From Spirodela intermedia (lineage: Eukaryota > Streptophyta > Magnoliopsida > Alismatales > Araceae): a DNA stretch of 64,000 bases. Below the pieces are notes generated by a model that was not told the DNA's origin, searched no databases, and worked only from the letters and a program-made list of their open reading frames with translations. Made by a program: the position numbers and the translations under genes. Below are positions 1 through 11,162 of the stretch, one piece after another. The DNA lies in assembly GCA_902729315.2 (NCBI GenBank), contig LR746268.1, forward strand, positions 6,741,501 through 6,805,500, read 5' to 3'. The stretch's first letter is position 1; every line of letters begins with the position of its first letter.

Positions 1-2116
1 TATCCGTTGACTTTAATCCTAATTGTACATATAGCATCCGTACAAGCGTGTGGAAGATAGAAAAATTAGCCGAGCAGAAGGGAAACGTGGGCTTGAGTCA
101 AAGTCTCTGACTCTAGCTCCGACTCTGACTGCGCCGTCTTAACATCCTCCCTCAGGGGGCACGGATCTGCCGGCCTAATGGGTAACGAGCTTCTCGACGC
201 GCGCTTTACGTTTGCCACTATCATTAGGGAAGCTCGTTTTCTATGATCCCTTCCTCTTCCTTAATGCCGGTCGATGGCGTCAAATTTCTTGACTCTGAGT
301 CTGAGGAGGGAGAGCCTCTCTCTCTCTCTCTCTGTGATGTTGTCTTTCAATCTTCTTCGTTGACGTTGAATAGGGCAATAGGAACGTAGAGTGCATGGTT
401 TCCATTCGGTATGGTTTGGATGTGTGCAGAGAAAATGAAGGAAAGACCCAAGTGGGCTCAGTAAATGCCCTCAATAATGACGTACGCTGTGCAAGTGATT
501 GATGGAAATAACATTCATATCTGCGGGTACAATTAATTGAGATTCGGTGGATGATGACGACGGTGATGACGATAACTATGACTTTAAAATGGACGCTCGC
601 CGGATGTTCTCCAAGACCGAGTCACCATCGAATCCTACGTCCTCTCTCTCTCTCTCTCTCCCTCTCTTGAGGTGGGAGGACATCCCAAGAAGCCAACTTG
701 GGCGGCCCTCACGGCCCAGCTCACGGGGAAGTATTCCTACGCTATTCACGTCTTGGCCGATTTCGCAGAGTAATCGATGGCGGTCCCGGGCCCAACACGC
801 CAACCAGGCCAACAGCAATCTCAAGCTGTGTTCCCACGACCCCCAGGAACCCCTCATCCGCTGCCCGTCCTCCCCTTCTCCGTTTAGGACGACGACGGAT
901 GGTGAAGACATCGGGGCTCGGCCGTCGTCATTGATTAGTCGCCTGATTATGTGCATGTGGTCCGAAGAACGAAGCCCAAGCGACATTCTCCGGCCATTGA
1001 TGGAGGGGAGGAGCTCCCTATACACAGCAAAATTCTACCGACAGTAGCCCAACATTCTCCATGCATTAATTACGTGATAGATAATGAAAACCATAGCGTT
1101 AATAGGAGAACAACCAACGTTATCCAGGACACTACTCTAACAAGTTGACGGAGGGACAGAAGAAACCGAGAGGAGTGAGAGAGAGTGAGTGAGTGAGTGA
1201 GTGAGAGAGAGAGAGAGAGAGAGAGAGAAGTACACCAAAGGATAAATGAATAACGGAAACCGTAAGATTCATGGAGCTGTACGACGGAGGGGGGGAGTTG
1301 GGTGGGACTGCCGAGTTCAACTTGGCTGCTGTGTCTTATTTATTCTCCACTTGCCGGGCGAGCGGTGATGGGGGAGGAGGTGGTGGTGGTGGTGGTCAGC
1401 TTAATTACTCGAGGCCGAAAGGGACCAGACTTGCTATTTCTGAACCGGAGGGTGCCCCATGCAAGAATTCCCACCCATCACATTTATTCCCTACGCGTAG
1501 GTTGCCGAGGGCATGAATTTCCGTCCGCCATGACGAAGAGGAACCCTGGTTTCTCACGATAGGTTTAGTTCTTTTGGTCTCCCTCCGCCCCTTCCCCCGC
1601 CTCTCTCTCTCTCACTCTAGATTTCGGGAGCGACAACCGCCAGTAATGGGTTCACGCGAGAGCCTTAGCGATCCTTCTAGCTTGGTAAAATGGAGCATCC
1701 CTGTGGGCATCTTTAGACTCTCTCGATTTCTCTTGAGGAGCAGAGATTCTGGAAGTTCGAGTGTTAGGAGTGGGTGAGAGCGAGCTGCGGCCGCTTTCCT
1801 CTTCCCACGTCGGCAAGGGTTCACATGACGAATGGGGAGAAAAGCATGCTACGTGTCTCTCCTCACGGGTAGTGTAGGATTCACGTGTGAGACATCGGAC
1901 TCTCCCATGATTCTTCATAGGACTCTCTCCGAAACTCTTCACGTGTAGCGCTCACACGGCCTCGTCTTTAAATAACAGAAAGCATGAAACAATGGTGAAG
2001 GCCGATGACCGTCGGCGGTAATAGAAGGCGCTGTGGTGCAATGGATCCTCCTTCCCAACTCGTTGGTTGAAAGGGTACTGCGAAACGGAGCGGTCGAGAG
2101 TGTGAATGAGTGAGTG

Positions 2117-2192
<76 letters not shown>

Positions 2193-3420
2193 CTTCTCTT
2201 CTGTCTTCCAATGAAGAAGAAACGAGGGTGGACAAGAATTAGGGATCTTGCTGTCATAGTGACTGAAAGAGGACCCGGTTTCTGCTCGATTCTTCAGGCT
2301 CGCACAAAGATTTCTTGCAGGAATTCTTCAGCCCCATCCCCATTCCTCATCCACCATGCTGTCTTCCTTAGAACAAACTACAAATACGTATTTATTGTGA
2401 ATAGGAGACAAGAGTAGATGGAGACATTTATGCATCTATGAATGTATGCACATATATCTGCTTAAATATGGGGAGGGAGAAAGGGAGGTAGAGGGGGAGA
2501 GGGGGAAGGAGGGATGGGAGAGAGAGAGAGAGAGAGAGAGAACATGCATGCATTAATGCCTCACGTAGGCATCATGACGTCTTACGTCTGTGTTTGTGGT
2601 GCACGTATGGACGCGTGTTCTTTTTTCTTCGAAATCTGTGTGCATCTAAGCAAAGACGTGGGGATCGGAGAGAGGAAAGGGGATCGACACTGAAAAGTTA
2701 ATATAAGTTTTGGGGTGCGTTTAATGGTCTCGCAAGGGTCTCCTTTACCTGTTATAGGGAGGAAGGCAACTGCTTCGGGTTAGTTTGCCAGAAATTCACA
2801 TTGAATGGAATGGTCATGTCCATTTAATGAGAAACTGGTCGGGAAGATGAGAACGAGAGAGAGAGAGAGAGAGGAGGGAGTAGGGATTTGTCGTGGTGGA
2901 GGCTGTATCACCACTAACACTACCGTTCCATCCCTCTTGAAGGCATCTCTTTCACACATTTAACACACGAACCTAGCCCCTCCCCCTCTCTCTTTATAGA
3001 TAGAGATATATATTTATTTGTGTGTATGTATATATCCCTGGCTGGCTAACTTTATTCTCTCTCTTTCTCTCTCTCTCCATATCCCTGGCTCGCAAATTAT
3101 GTATATATATCTCCCTAATTTACCAACTATATATATCTTTACCTTACGCATCTAGCTGCCTATCCCGCCAGCTACCTTTCTCACCTGCGATATTGAGAAG
3201 GAGACGAGAACAAGAGTGAGAGGAGTCTTACATTTGACCGAGAGAGATATATTCATACACAGAGAGAGAGAGGGAGGTGGAGGGGGGCATGGTAGTTGTG
3301 CTGATCGAGATAATCATTTGGACACTTAATTTCCCCACGTCGATGTTTCTAACCCTTTTATTGGACATACAATGAGAATTCAACCACTTCTCTTAGACCT
3401 TTCCGGACCTTGCCCGTGTG
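1..3420. other. Intergenic region / NAC upstream sequence
   Basis: No gene can be supported here. Open frames are short and mostly run through low-complexity sequence. The stretch is marked by many pyrimidine/purine microsatellites: CT near 639-662, GAGT/GA at 1173-1229, a compound GT then GA tract at 2119-2190, GA at 2519-2541 and 2855-2872, and CT/TA-rich sequence at 2985-3130. GA/CT tracts close to plant genes can act as GAGA-type promoter elements, but nothing here shows that they do. The last kilobase is presumably the promoter of the NAC gene that follows. Confidence 0.6.
2119..2190. repeat. Compound (GT)n(GA)n microsatellite
   Basis: About 17 GT units run straight into about 19 GA units. 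It is a typical plant dinucleotide repeat and creates spurious open frames of Arg-Glu or Cys-Val repeats in several frames. Confidence 0.95.
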
Positions 3421-3427
3421 TATAAAG
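3421..3427 (+). promoter_or_regulatory. Probable TATA box of the NAC gene
   Basis: TATAAAG lies 74 bases before the NAC start codon, in otherwise GC-rich sequence. The spacing leaves room for a short 5' UTR of roughly 45 bases. Assignment is by sequence and position only. Confidence 0.55.
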
Positions 3428-3500
3428 GCGGGTAAAGAAAGGGGAGGCGAAGCGGGGAGGGCCGAAGGGAGGCACTGATGCATCCGAGACACGGCGGCGC

Positions 3501-5134
3501 ATGGCAATTCGTGGAGCATCCATGGCAGGGCTCGAAGATGACAAGGATGGTCTCGACCATGACGCTGTGATGCCTGGCTTCCGCTTTCATCCCACCGAGG
3601 AGGAGCTCGTCGAGTTCTACCTCCGCCGCAAGGTTGAGGGGAAGCGTTTCAACGTGGAGATCATCTCCTTCCTTGAGCTCTACCGCTACGACCCGTGGGA
3701 GCTCCCTGGTAGGACATCACAACCCAAACCACCGCGCTACTCCTGCCCCTTAAATCAATCCTTCCCACGAGATTTCCAGGGAACCAAAGTGATAAAAAAT
3801 TAGTCCTTGATCCATCCCGAGGAATATCACTTATCTGCGGCCGATCCTTGCCATCGTCCCTAATCGTGATCTCTCGTGAACCTTTCAGCGATGGCTACAA
3901 TAGGGGAAAAGGAGTGGTTCTTCTACGTGCCCAGAGACAAGAAGTACCGGAACGGCGACCGGCCGAACCGCGTGACAACGTCAGGGTATTGGAAGGCCAC
4001 CGGCGCCGACAGAACTATACGGACGGAGGGTTCGCGGTCCATCGGGTTGAAGAAGACCCTCGTCTTCTACTCGGGGAAGGCACCCAGAGGAGTGCGTACG
4101 AATTGGATTATGAATGAGTACCGGTTGCCCAGGGACGAGACAGAACGGAACCAAAAGGTGCGCTCCGATGGAGCTAAACTCTGGTCGTCCATAGTATCCA
4201 TTGAATAATTAACTACTGCCTAGAAACCCACTCGTAGAGTGAAGCTCTTGGGACCCCAGAGATCGTCAAATCATCTCTCTTTCTCTCTCTCTCTCTCTCT
4301 CGCAACCTCTACTTCTATCTATCTGTCTATCTTACCTCCTCATTCTTCATGTTCTTAAGAGTCGATCCTCGACTGGTCCTAATTTAGTTTGAGGATGTCC
4401 TACTTGCACTATATACGATGGTCTTGAAGATCCCTCTCCCCCCCTTTCCAAATCGTTAGAGATGATTCAAGATGAAAATGATTTGAATTAACGCTAGGTG
4501 AGCTCTGATCTTGAAAACATCGCATTTTATCTCCTCCCGCCCTCAACACCTAATACAGATTTTGGCTCACCTTGGGTCAGTTCTTCCACCTGTTCAAGAA
4601 AATAGATCACTGATAAAAACCCAGTTTTTGCAGGCGGAGATCTCACTGTGTCGAGTATACAAAAGATCTGGAATTGAAGAAAACAGTCGTGCCCTCTCCT
4701 CCAGGCCATCTTCATCAAGAGGAGCGGGATCCGACAAGAAACAAGCCGCACGCCACCAGCCCACGGCGAACTTCCAGGACCTCACTACAGACGCATCATT
4801 CCATGTGATGGAGAAGATAGCTCTCCCCACGTTGCACCGGCAGGCTCCTTACGGCACTTCGCCGGGCCCCATCGCTTCCCTGAGCTCAACAACAGAAGAG
4901 GAACTCACTCCACTTCATGCGAAAGATATCGGTTCTCTTATACCGTCTTCGGTGGCTGCCGTTGCTACCCCGGTCGAAGAGGCCCATAGAATAGTCGGAT
5001 ACAACCAGAGCTCTGGTAGCCTCCATCATCAACAGTTTATTCTGTTACAGCAATCTCAACTTCCTCTCACCTCGACGCCCACCTCCATGGCGGGGTTCCC
5101 AGACAAGCTCTGGGAGTGGAACCCTCTCCCGTAG
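3501..5134 (+). CDS. NAC035/LOV1-like: NAC transcription factor, LOV1/NAC035-like
   Basis: Three exons: 3501-3708, 3889-4157 and 4634-5134, giving 325 residues with the intron positions usual for NAC genes. The NAC domain covers about residues 24-170: subdomain A begins [13 protein letters not shown], the middle has [19 protein letters not shown] and [12 protein letters not shown], and the domain closes with [10 protein letters not shown] at the start of exon 3. The N-terminal MAIRG..., the acidic DDHD-like stretch before MPGFRF, the phrase [12 protein letters not shown] and the C-terminal LWEWNP match what I recall of Arabidopsis LOV1/NAC035, a regulator of flowering time and cold response. 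The start at 3501 is chosen because LOV1 also begins MAI. It should bind CACG-core DNA as a dimer and act through its divergent C-terminus (residues about 170-325, rich in Ser, Gln and Thr). It stands alone, with no functional link to neighbours visible. The family is certain; orthology to LOV1 is very likely. Confidence 0.95.
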
Positions 5135-7542
5135 ATGAAAGGGAGTTGCACCATCTACGAGCGACCTAAGTTGTGTAGATGCGAATACTTAAACACTGAT
5201 CTACGTTCCCTTTTCACGAGTTTTTTTTCCTTTTTTTGCATATTTCTAAGCGGCCCATGAAACATTGGACTAGTCATCTCCTTTGTGATGCAGAAGTTAA
5301 TCCTTCATATTAGGTACTATTCTTTGAGATATGTATTGTCTATGGGATAGTGATTACGTTGAAGTCTTGAGGTCTTTCTTAAGATTGACGATAAATATTG
5401 TAGGACAATTGAAAAAAATTATTCAAATCGATGGCCAATTAATCGCATAATTCTCCAACATTATACTTGGATATATGTGCACCTCTATATAGGCTAAGTC
5501 AACATGAGACACGTTCAAATGGTCCCACCATGAGTGGGATAAGATAAGTGGCGTACTAGAATACAAGCCCAGTTCACGAGTGCAGGGTACCAGGGTGTAC
5601 TTTCTTAGACCAAACACTGTGTGTGTCTTGTCCGCTTGATATAGCCGAAAGCCTAACCTATGTTTAAGGCGCATTAGTTATCTCGATATTGGAAGGTATG
5701 ATGAATAACATTCAGATGTATCGATCAAATCGGTTTGATATTGATCGGTCCTGAGTTGGACACCTTAATGTTTTTTTTATCTTAGCATAAGGCTATCATA
5801 TTAGATTCCCGTGAATCACAATCGTTGCAAGGATGTTACACATATGAAGTTCTTATCCGTTAGACATAATCTATCATTCTAACTCCAATCAAGCTCAAAA
5901 TCATTGGTAAAAGCTCAACTAGAGCCCTAATTATGCACACATTTTACACAAACAGCAACGACGCCAACGCAAAGGTCCGATTTGGGCGTGATTGGTAATA
6001 TGTGGTTTTAGAGAAAATCTGAAAAATTAAGTTCGAGTGAAATAGCTAATTAGATGAACGCGTCAATATGTTTTGGGCTGGTCACATCTTTTATCTTCGT
6101 TTAGTAAAGGTAATATACCGTCAAGAATACATTTTTCCAAATGCTGGGGGAACAGTTAGGACGGCAATAGTATTCCCTTGGTTCTCAAAACTTCTCCTTG
6201 TCTGTGTTGAAGATAATTGGGACCTCTAAAACTAAATAGACCCGCATATAGAAAACATGAATAAAGTTGGTAACTTTCTTTTGGCCTGAGAACTTTTACA
6301 ATACCCAAAGAGTGACCTTATGTAATAGAATGTGTGACGTAAAAATAATAAAACAAAAATGTATAATTCCTAGACTAGTCTTCTGGTGATCGATTGCAAA
6401 ATAGATCTATATGCATAAATAAATGAACTTTATAGTAAATGATTTTCTATTTTTACACTACTAGGCCAAAGTATTCAGCTTTCAAAGCGAGAATCAGGCT
6501 AGAATAGTTCGATCTTAATGAGTAAATAAGTCTGTGATTAAGAATGTGTGATGACTACACATAATTACAACCGACTTTGGGTAAGGTGAGTCACGAACTT
6601 TAACACTAGTTAGCATGACAGGCCCTCCTCACAACCGATGCAGTCGAGACCCGTTCATTCAGCTTTAGGATCAAGACCCATTTCTTTTAAACCTAAGATT
6701 ACGATCACATGAAATGGACGGTGGCTGACGATTCCTGAAGTCCAGACTTTTGAATGGATTACCCTGGATGGCACCCGCGCGAGGACCTTGAAGCCCAAGG
6801 GCCGTAAAGATTTGGGCCACCCAGTTGAACTTTGGGGCCAAGCCCGACTGGATTTCGATTGGTCAACTAGCGCTGTTGTGCCTCTGCTGGTCAACCGATC
6901 ATGACAGTATTCGTCCGTTCGCAGATTCATAGGGGAGTCGATACATAAATGGTAAATTAGCTGTTTGGCGTATATTATCTAGCATGTGGGCAACTTGTGT
7001 TCTAAAAATGTAGATTGAACCCGGTGCAGTGTTCTAAAAGTCAATGGGGAGCCTCTCAATTAACTCGGGCCATAATTTAAGTCGTCTCCTTATCACAGTT
7101 GCGTTGACTTAGAATACTAGTGAATCATTGTTTAGGATAAAGAATGGTCGGCGATCTTAAAGAATCTGGACAACCTATCTCCCAGAATCGCTTGCTCCAT
7201 GGTTTGGAGATTTGCTGGACCGCGTCAGATGGTAAGTTCCACGGCGGAGCGCGTATCAGACATCATCTCTGCTGAAAGTAGAAACCCCCCCCCCCCCCTC
7301 CCCCCGCGGGAAAATTGTATTTTTTAATAACGTACTCTGCGATTTTCTCTGTTCACAAAATCCTGGGAAGGCACTTCATTCTCTCTCGTCTCCATCTTTC
7401 TCTACATCATCCTCTTCCTTTTTTTTTCTCCCCTCTTCTGACTAATGGCAGAGAGGAAGACAAGGTCTACTGGGAAGGAAGGGATCGAGAAACTCCCTTG
7501 GGGTGAGAACTGACGATCAGCAGTGACGGAATCGGGGGCCTT
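5135..7542. other. Intergenic region, no gene seen
   Basis: This 2.4-kb stretch is AT-rich, with no exon-like open frame and no recognisable retroelement domain. A minus-strand open frame at 6655-6930 has no family resemblance I can name. A run of cytosines broken by single T residues lies at 7287-7307. The last 200 bases are CT-rich and form the 3' flank of the kelch gene. Confidence 0.6.
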
Positions 7543-8709
7543 TCAGATGAGGATGGAGGAGGCGGAGTAGGCGAAACCAGCGAAGCCGGCGGGGGTATCC
7601 ACCTGGGTCCACTTCCTGCTCGCCCCCTCCATCAGCCACGCACTGTGCCGATGCTCCCCGTCGGAGCCCACCGCTAACAATCTGCCGCCGCCGGTGACCG
7701 ACGCCACGCAAGGAATCGACCTCAGAGTCGCTGGCGTTTCTCCGACCACCTTCCACTTCCTCTCCGTCTCCTCGTACTCCCTCATCTCTCTCCTATCCTC
7801 GTTGCAGTACAAATGGCACAGCTTCTCCAGGACGAAGCAGGAGGACCGCGGAGGGACGACGGCGCCGCCGAGGCCGTCGCCCGCCGTCCAGAGGCCTTCC
7901 TCCTTGCGCCACCGTCCCGCCGCCGGGTCGTAGCACTCGACTGCCGGGTCGAATCGGCCCTGGCTGTCGGTGCCGTACCCGCTGACCACCCAGAACTCGC
8001 CGGCGAGCGCCACCCCCTGGCACTCGTCCCTCTCGTCGGCCATCGGCGGCAGCGGCCGCCACTCGTCCGCCGCCGTGTCGTACACCGCCGCCGTCCTCAG
8101 CGCGTTCTTCTGGTTGTCGTGCCCGCCGGCGACATACACCAGCGGGCCGACGACTGCGCAGGCGAAGAAAGACCTCGCCGGCGTCATCGGCGCCCCGCGG
8201 CGGCCGCGGCCGGTGACGAGGTCGATGACGTAGACATCGGAGACTGAGTCGAAGGAAGTCGGATCCCACCCGCCCATGAGGACGATCTTGCCGGAGGCCT
8301 GCACGGCGGCGCACTGGGCGAAGAGGGGAACCGCCAGTCCAGACGCTGGCGGGAAGGACAGGCGGTGCCACTCGCCGAGAGTGCTGTTGTAAATGGAGAG
8401 GCCGTAGCACGGCGGCGCACGGGCGGCGTTCTTCTTCTTCTCCCCCGCCTTCTCGGCCCCGCCCTCTTCTTCTTCCTCTGCCGAAGAAGAAGGGACGAGC
8501 GCCTGGACGAGGCACACCAAGGCCTCCCCTTTGCCAGTCTTCCGCCTCTGGCTGTAGAACAGAGGACTCCCCAGAAGGTCCCTCCACCCACGGCAGACGC
8601 TGCGGAGGCCGCAGTGGAATCGGTAGGGGACCCTGGCCAGGCAATCCATGGCCACTTCGTCCGGCAAGCCCGGTATCAAGAGGACGCCTTCCTGCCTCTC
8701 ACTCCCCAT
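7543..8709 (-). CDS. F-box/kelch-repeat protein (KFB, SAGL1/At1g80440 type)
   Basis: A single uninterrupted frame of 388 residues, GC-rich in third positions. An F-box lies at about residues 11-50 (LIPGLPDEVAMDCLARVPYR, then VCRGWRDLLGSPLF). Two clear kelch repeats follow: GKIVLMGGWDP (140-150) with its blade to about 178, and VYVAGGHDNQKNALRTAAVYD (first half 191-200) followed by DEWRPLPPM. A weaker third contains FWVVSGYGTDSQGRF. The sequence ARSFFACAV and MADERDECQGVALAGEFWV are hallmarks of the plant KFB subgroup that includes At1g80440, At1g15670 and SAGL1, whose members are SCF substrate receptors that target phenylalanine ammonia-lyase or wax-synthesis regulators for degradation. An acidic, lysine-ended insert at residues 76-95 separates the F-box from the propeller. 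Which substrate this one recognises cannot be told from sequence. Confidence 0.93.
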   Translation of the reverse strand: MGSERQEGVLLIPGLPDEVAMDCLARVPYRFHCGLRSVCRGWRDLLGSPLFYSQRRKTGKGEALVCLVQALVPSSSAEEEEEGGAEKAGEKKKNAARAPPCYGLSIYNSTLGEWHRLSFPPASGLAVPLFAQCAAVQASGKIVLMGGWDPTSFDSVSDVYVIDLVTGRGRRGAPMTPARSFFACAVVGPLVYVAGGHDNQKNALRTAAVYDTAADEWRPLPPMADERDECQGVALAGEFWVVSGYGTDSQGRFDPAVECYDPAAGRWRKEEGLWTAGDGLGGAVVPPRSSCFVLEKLCHLYCNEDRREMREYEETERKWKVVGETPATLRSIPCVASVTGGGRLLAVGSDGEHRHSAWLMEGASRKWTQVDTPAGFAGFAYSASSILI

Positions 8710-10523
8710 CTCTCCCCCTCCCCTTCTGTCTGTCTCTCTCGCTAAGGCGGCGGATGAGGGTGAACTTCTGTGCGTCCTCGCTCAGAGGATTTAAACAGGC
8801 ACGGCGGTGGTCCCCAGGGCGAGATAAGCGCCACGCAGCCCTCCGCCGTCCACATCCACAGACGGGCGCACGCAAAGAAGAGCACATGCCCGGGTGGTGG
8901 CCGGGGATATTTTAAGCCCACCACGGTAATTCGATACGGCTACCCTTTCTTAATTGCCCGCCGTCGGCTTCCCGGCCTAGAATCCATATTCGTCGTCGTT
9001 CGGCGGCGGGGGGGACCAACGACCCTACGGCCGCCACCATGGATTCCTTCCAGAAGGGCTCGCCTTTCCCTGTCCAGACGTCAATTCATCTCGACCATCA
9101 CCACCATCCGGGATGTGCCTATTTATATAGTTTACCTATATCAATATTGTATTTGTATAATATTGATACTTTTTTTTGGCGATAAATCAATTTAATGTTA
9201 TTAATTTGTAATTAAATTAAGGAAATACAAATTGAAATTAAAATTTTAAATCGTTCATTAATTCAAAGTCACTTGTGTAGTTAATGGTTCAATCTTTACT
9301 TGCATTTTTACTCTTAAATCCATTTTTTTATCTTTTGAATGTTTTAGTTTTTAATTAAAAATTTTAAATGGCATAAATATATGTATGAAGATAAAATAAA
9401 TCGAAGAAAATCATCGAAACTAGATTTTTAAAAAAAGGGTTGCGCCGTGGCCTGGTAGCTCGAACGTCACTGGTGAGGCATACCGGGAGAAATCGCTCGG
9501 GCACGTGGGGGTTGAATTTTTGGCTTCTGGTCGGATAATCTAAGAGAACTGGGCAGGCGGAGAAGAGGATGAGTCCAATCGGGTACCCAACGGCTTTACT
9601 AGAGCATCCGAGTTCCGGTGGCCGGCCGAAACTTGCCGTCGAGGTCATTGATGGAGAAGTTGAGGGCATCTCTAACCGAAGCTTCCAAGCTCCTGGTTCT
9701 GGTTCTACAGCAGTTGGGTTTCGTCACTGATGCGGACAGGTGTCCAAATGGTAGGAGAGAGCGTCGTCGCTCCGAGGGAGATGACAGTTAATGTGGAATA
9801 GAATAGTCCTCAGTGTAATTGTGACTGTTATCGTATGATGCCGGATTCTAGCGGCTACGGGGTGGCACCGCCGGCCCCACGGCGGCCCGGGGCAGTAGGA
9901 ATAATAAAAGAAAGACCTTGAAGGGCGCAGATTGACGGAGGAGGAGATGGTGGGGACGGGACGGCGTCTCTGAGAGTGGGGGAGGCGTCGCCTTCCCCCC
10001 GAGCCGACATTCTATGCTCGCTCGGTCTCCCCCGCGAGACTGGATTCGTGGTGTTGCTGTTCCCTAATCTTCTACCGAAAGAAGAAGAAGAAGAGCTCAG
10101 GCGACCGATACATTGGCCTGTAGCTTCTCTGATGAGATCACCGGCGCCAGAGGGGAGCGAGGCGGGTGACCCCGTCCGAATGCGGGGTCCATTTTCTTCT
10201 AGAAGATGGGCAATCAGCATCTCTCTCTCTCTCATTAGTCTCCCAGGACTTTTCGTCCCATAGTTGAACTGATTCTAGAAGGCACGCTTCACGAGGATAA
10301 TACCGGGCCCACCAGCATATAGTGAAAAAAAAAGTTCGATGCTTCACTTTTAGGAAGTTGCAGCCTGGCGCGACCGGCTCGCGGGCATGTGGCGCCGTAA
10401 AAATGTGAGACCACGTCAGCGGGGGCAAGGGCGCCGAGGAATTCTATGCAACTCGTGTCGGGATAAAATACTCGTGTGGCCAGGCGCCCGGTGGCTGTCT
10501 CTGTCAACGAGGGATAGATAGAT

Positions 10524-10567
<44 letters not shown>

Positions 10568-11162
10568 AAGAACAGGTCGTGGGCCATTGGCAGAGAGGTC
10601 ACGCGCCATAGACTGTAGTTCATGCTGAGCCACCGAGGATAAAAAGAAGGGGGAGAGAGAGAGAGAGAGAGAGGCATGAGTCACAAACTGCACCTACAGA
10701 AAAATGGGGTCGCCAACGAGGTAGGGGGAGAGAGATGTGGTGGGCCATTTACCGCAGTTCAAGGAAAAAGAGAGAGGGAGGAAGTGCGCCGTTGACTGCA
10801 GTGAAAGGGAAGAGAGTGAGAAAGGGGTCACGAGCAGGTCGACTAGAGGTGAAGGGTGGAGAGAGAGTGAGAGGGTGGGTGGGGATGTTCATAGGCCGTC
10901 TCGTGCTGTGTCAACTAGACCCCCAGGGACCCCTTTCTTTCTTTCCCGTCCCTTGGTGCAGCTTTCCGCCCCCGCATCATTCGTCATGACGCAAGCTCCC
11001 TCTCTCTCTTGCTTGACGATCTTTGAGGAGGAATAGAGAGAAAGAGAGAGAGAGATGATGCTCCGTCACAAGCCCTTCGTAAACGACGAAAGCGTTTACC
11101 TTTTTTCTGGGTTCCAAGGCATGGGATGGCAGCGGAATACAGGGAGAGCTCCACGGCCTCCC
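8710..11162. other. Intergenic region between the kelch gene and the reductase
   Basis: I see no gene. A TTTAAA motif at 8790-8795 lies about 80 bases upstream of the kelch start on the minus strand and could be its TATA element. An AT-rich stretch runs from about 9120 to 9430, then GC-richer sequence with GA tracts at 10530-10560 and 10652-10672. The remaining open frames are short and composed of low-complexity sequence. Confidence 0.55.

Noticed and set aside
7793-8644. 283-codon open frame on minus overlapping the kelch gene
   Set aside because: It is a GC-rich shadow frame of the kelch coding sequence, dominated by Arg and Gly.
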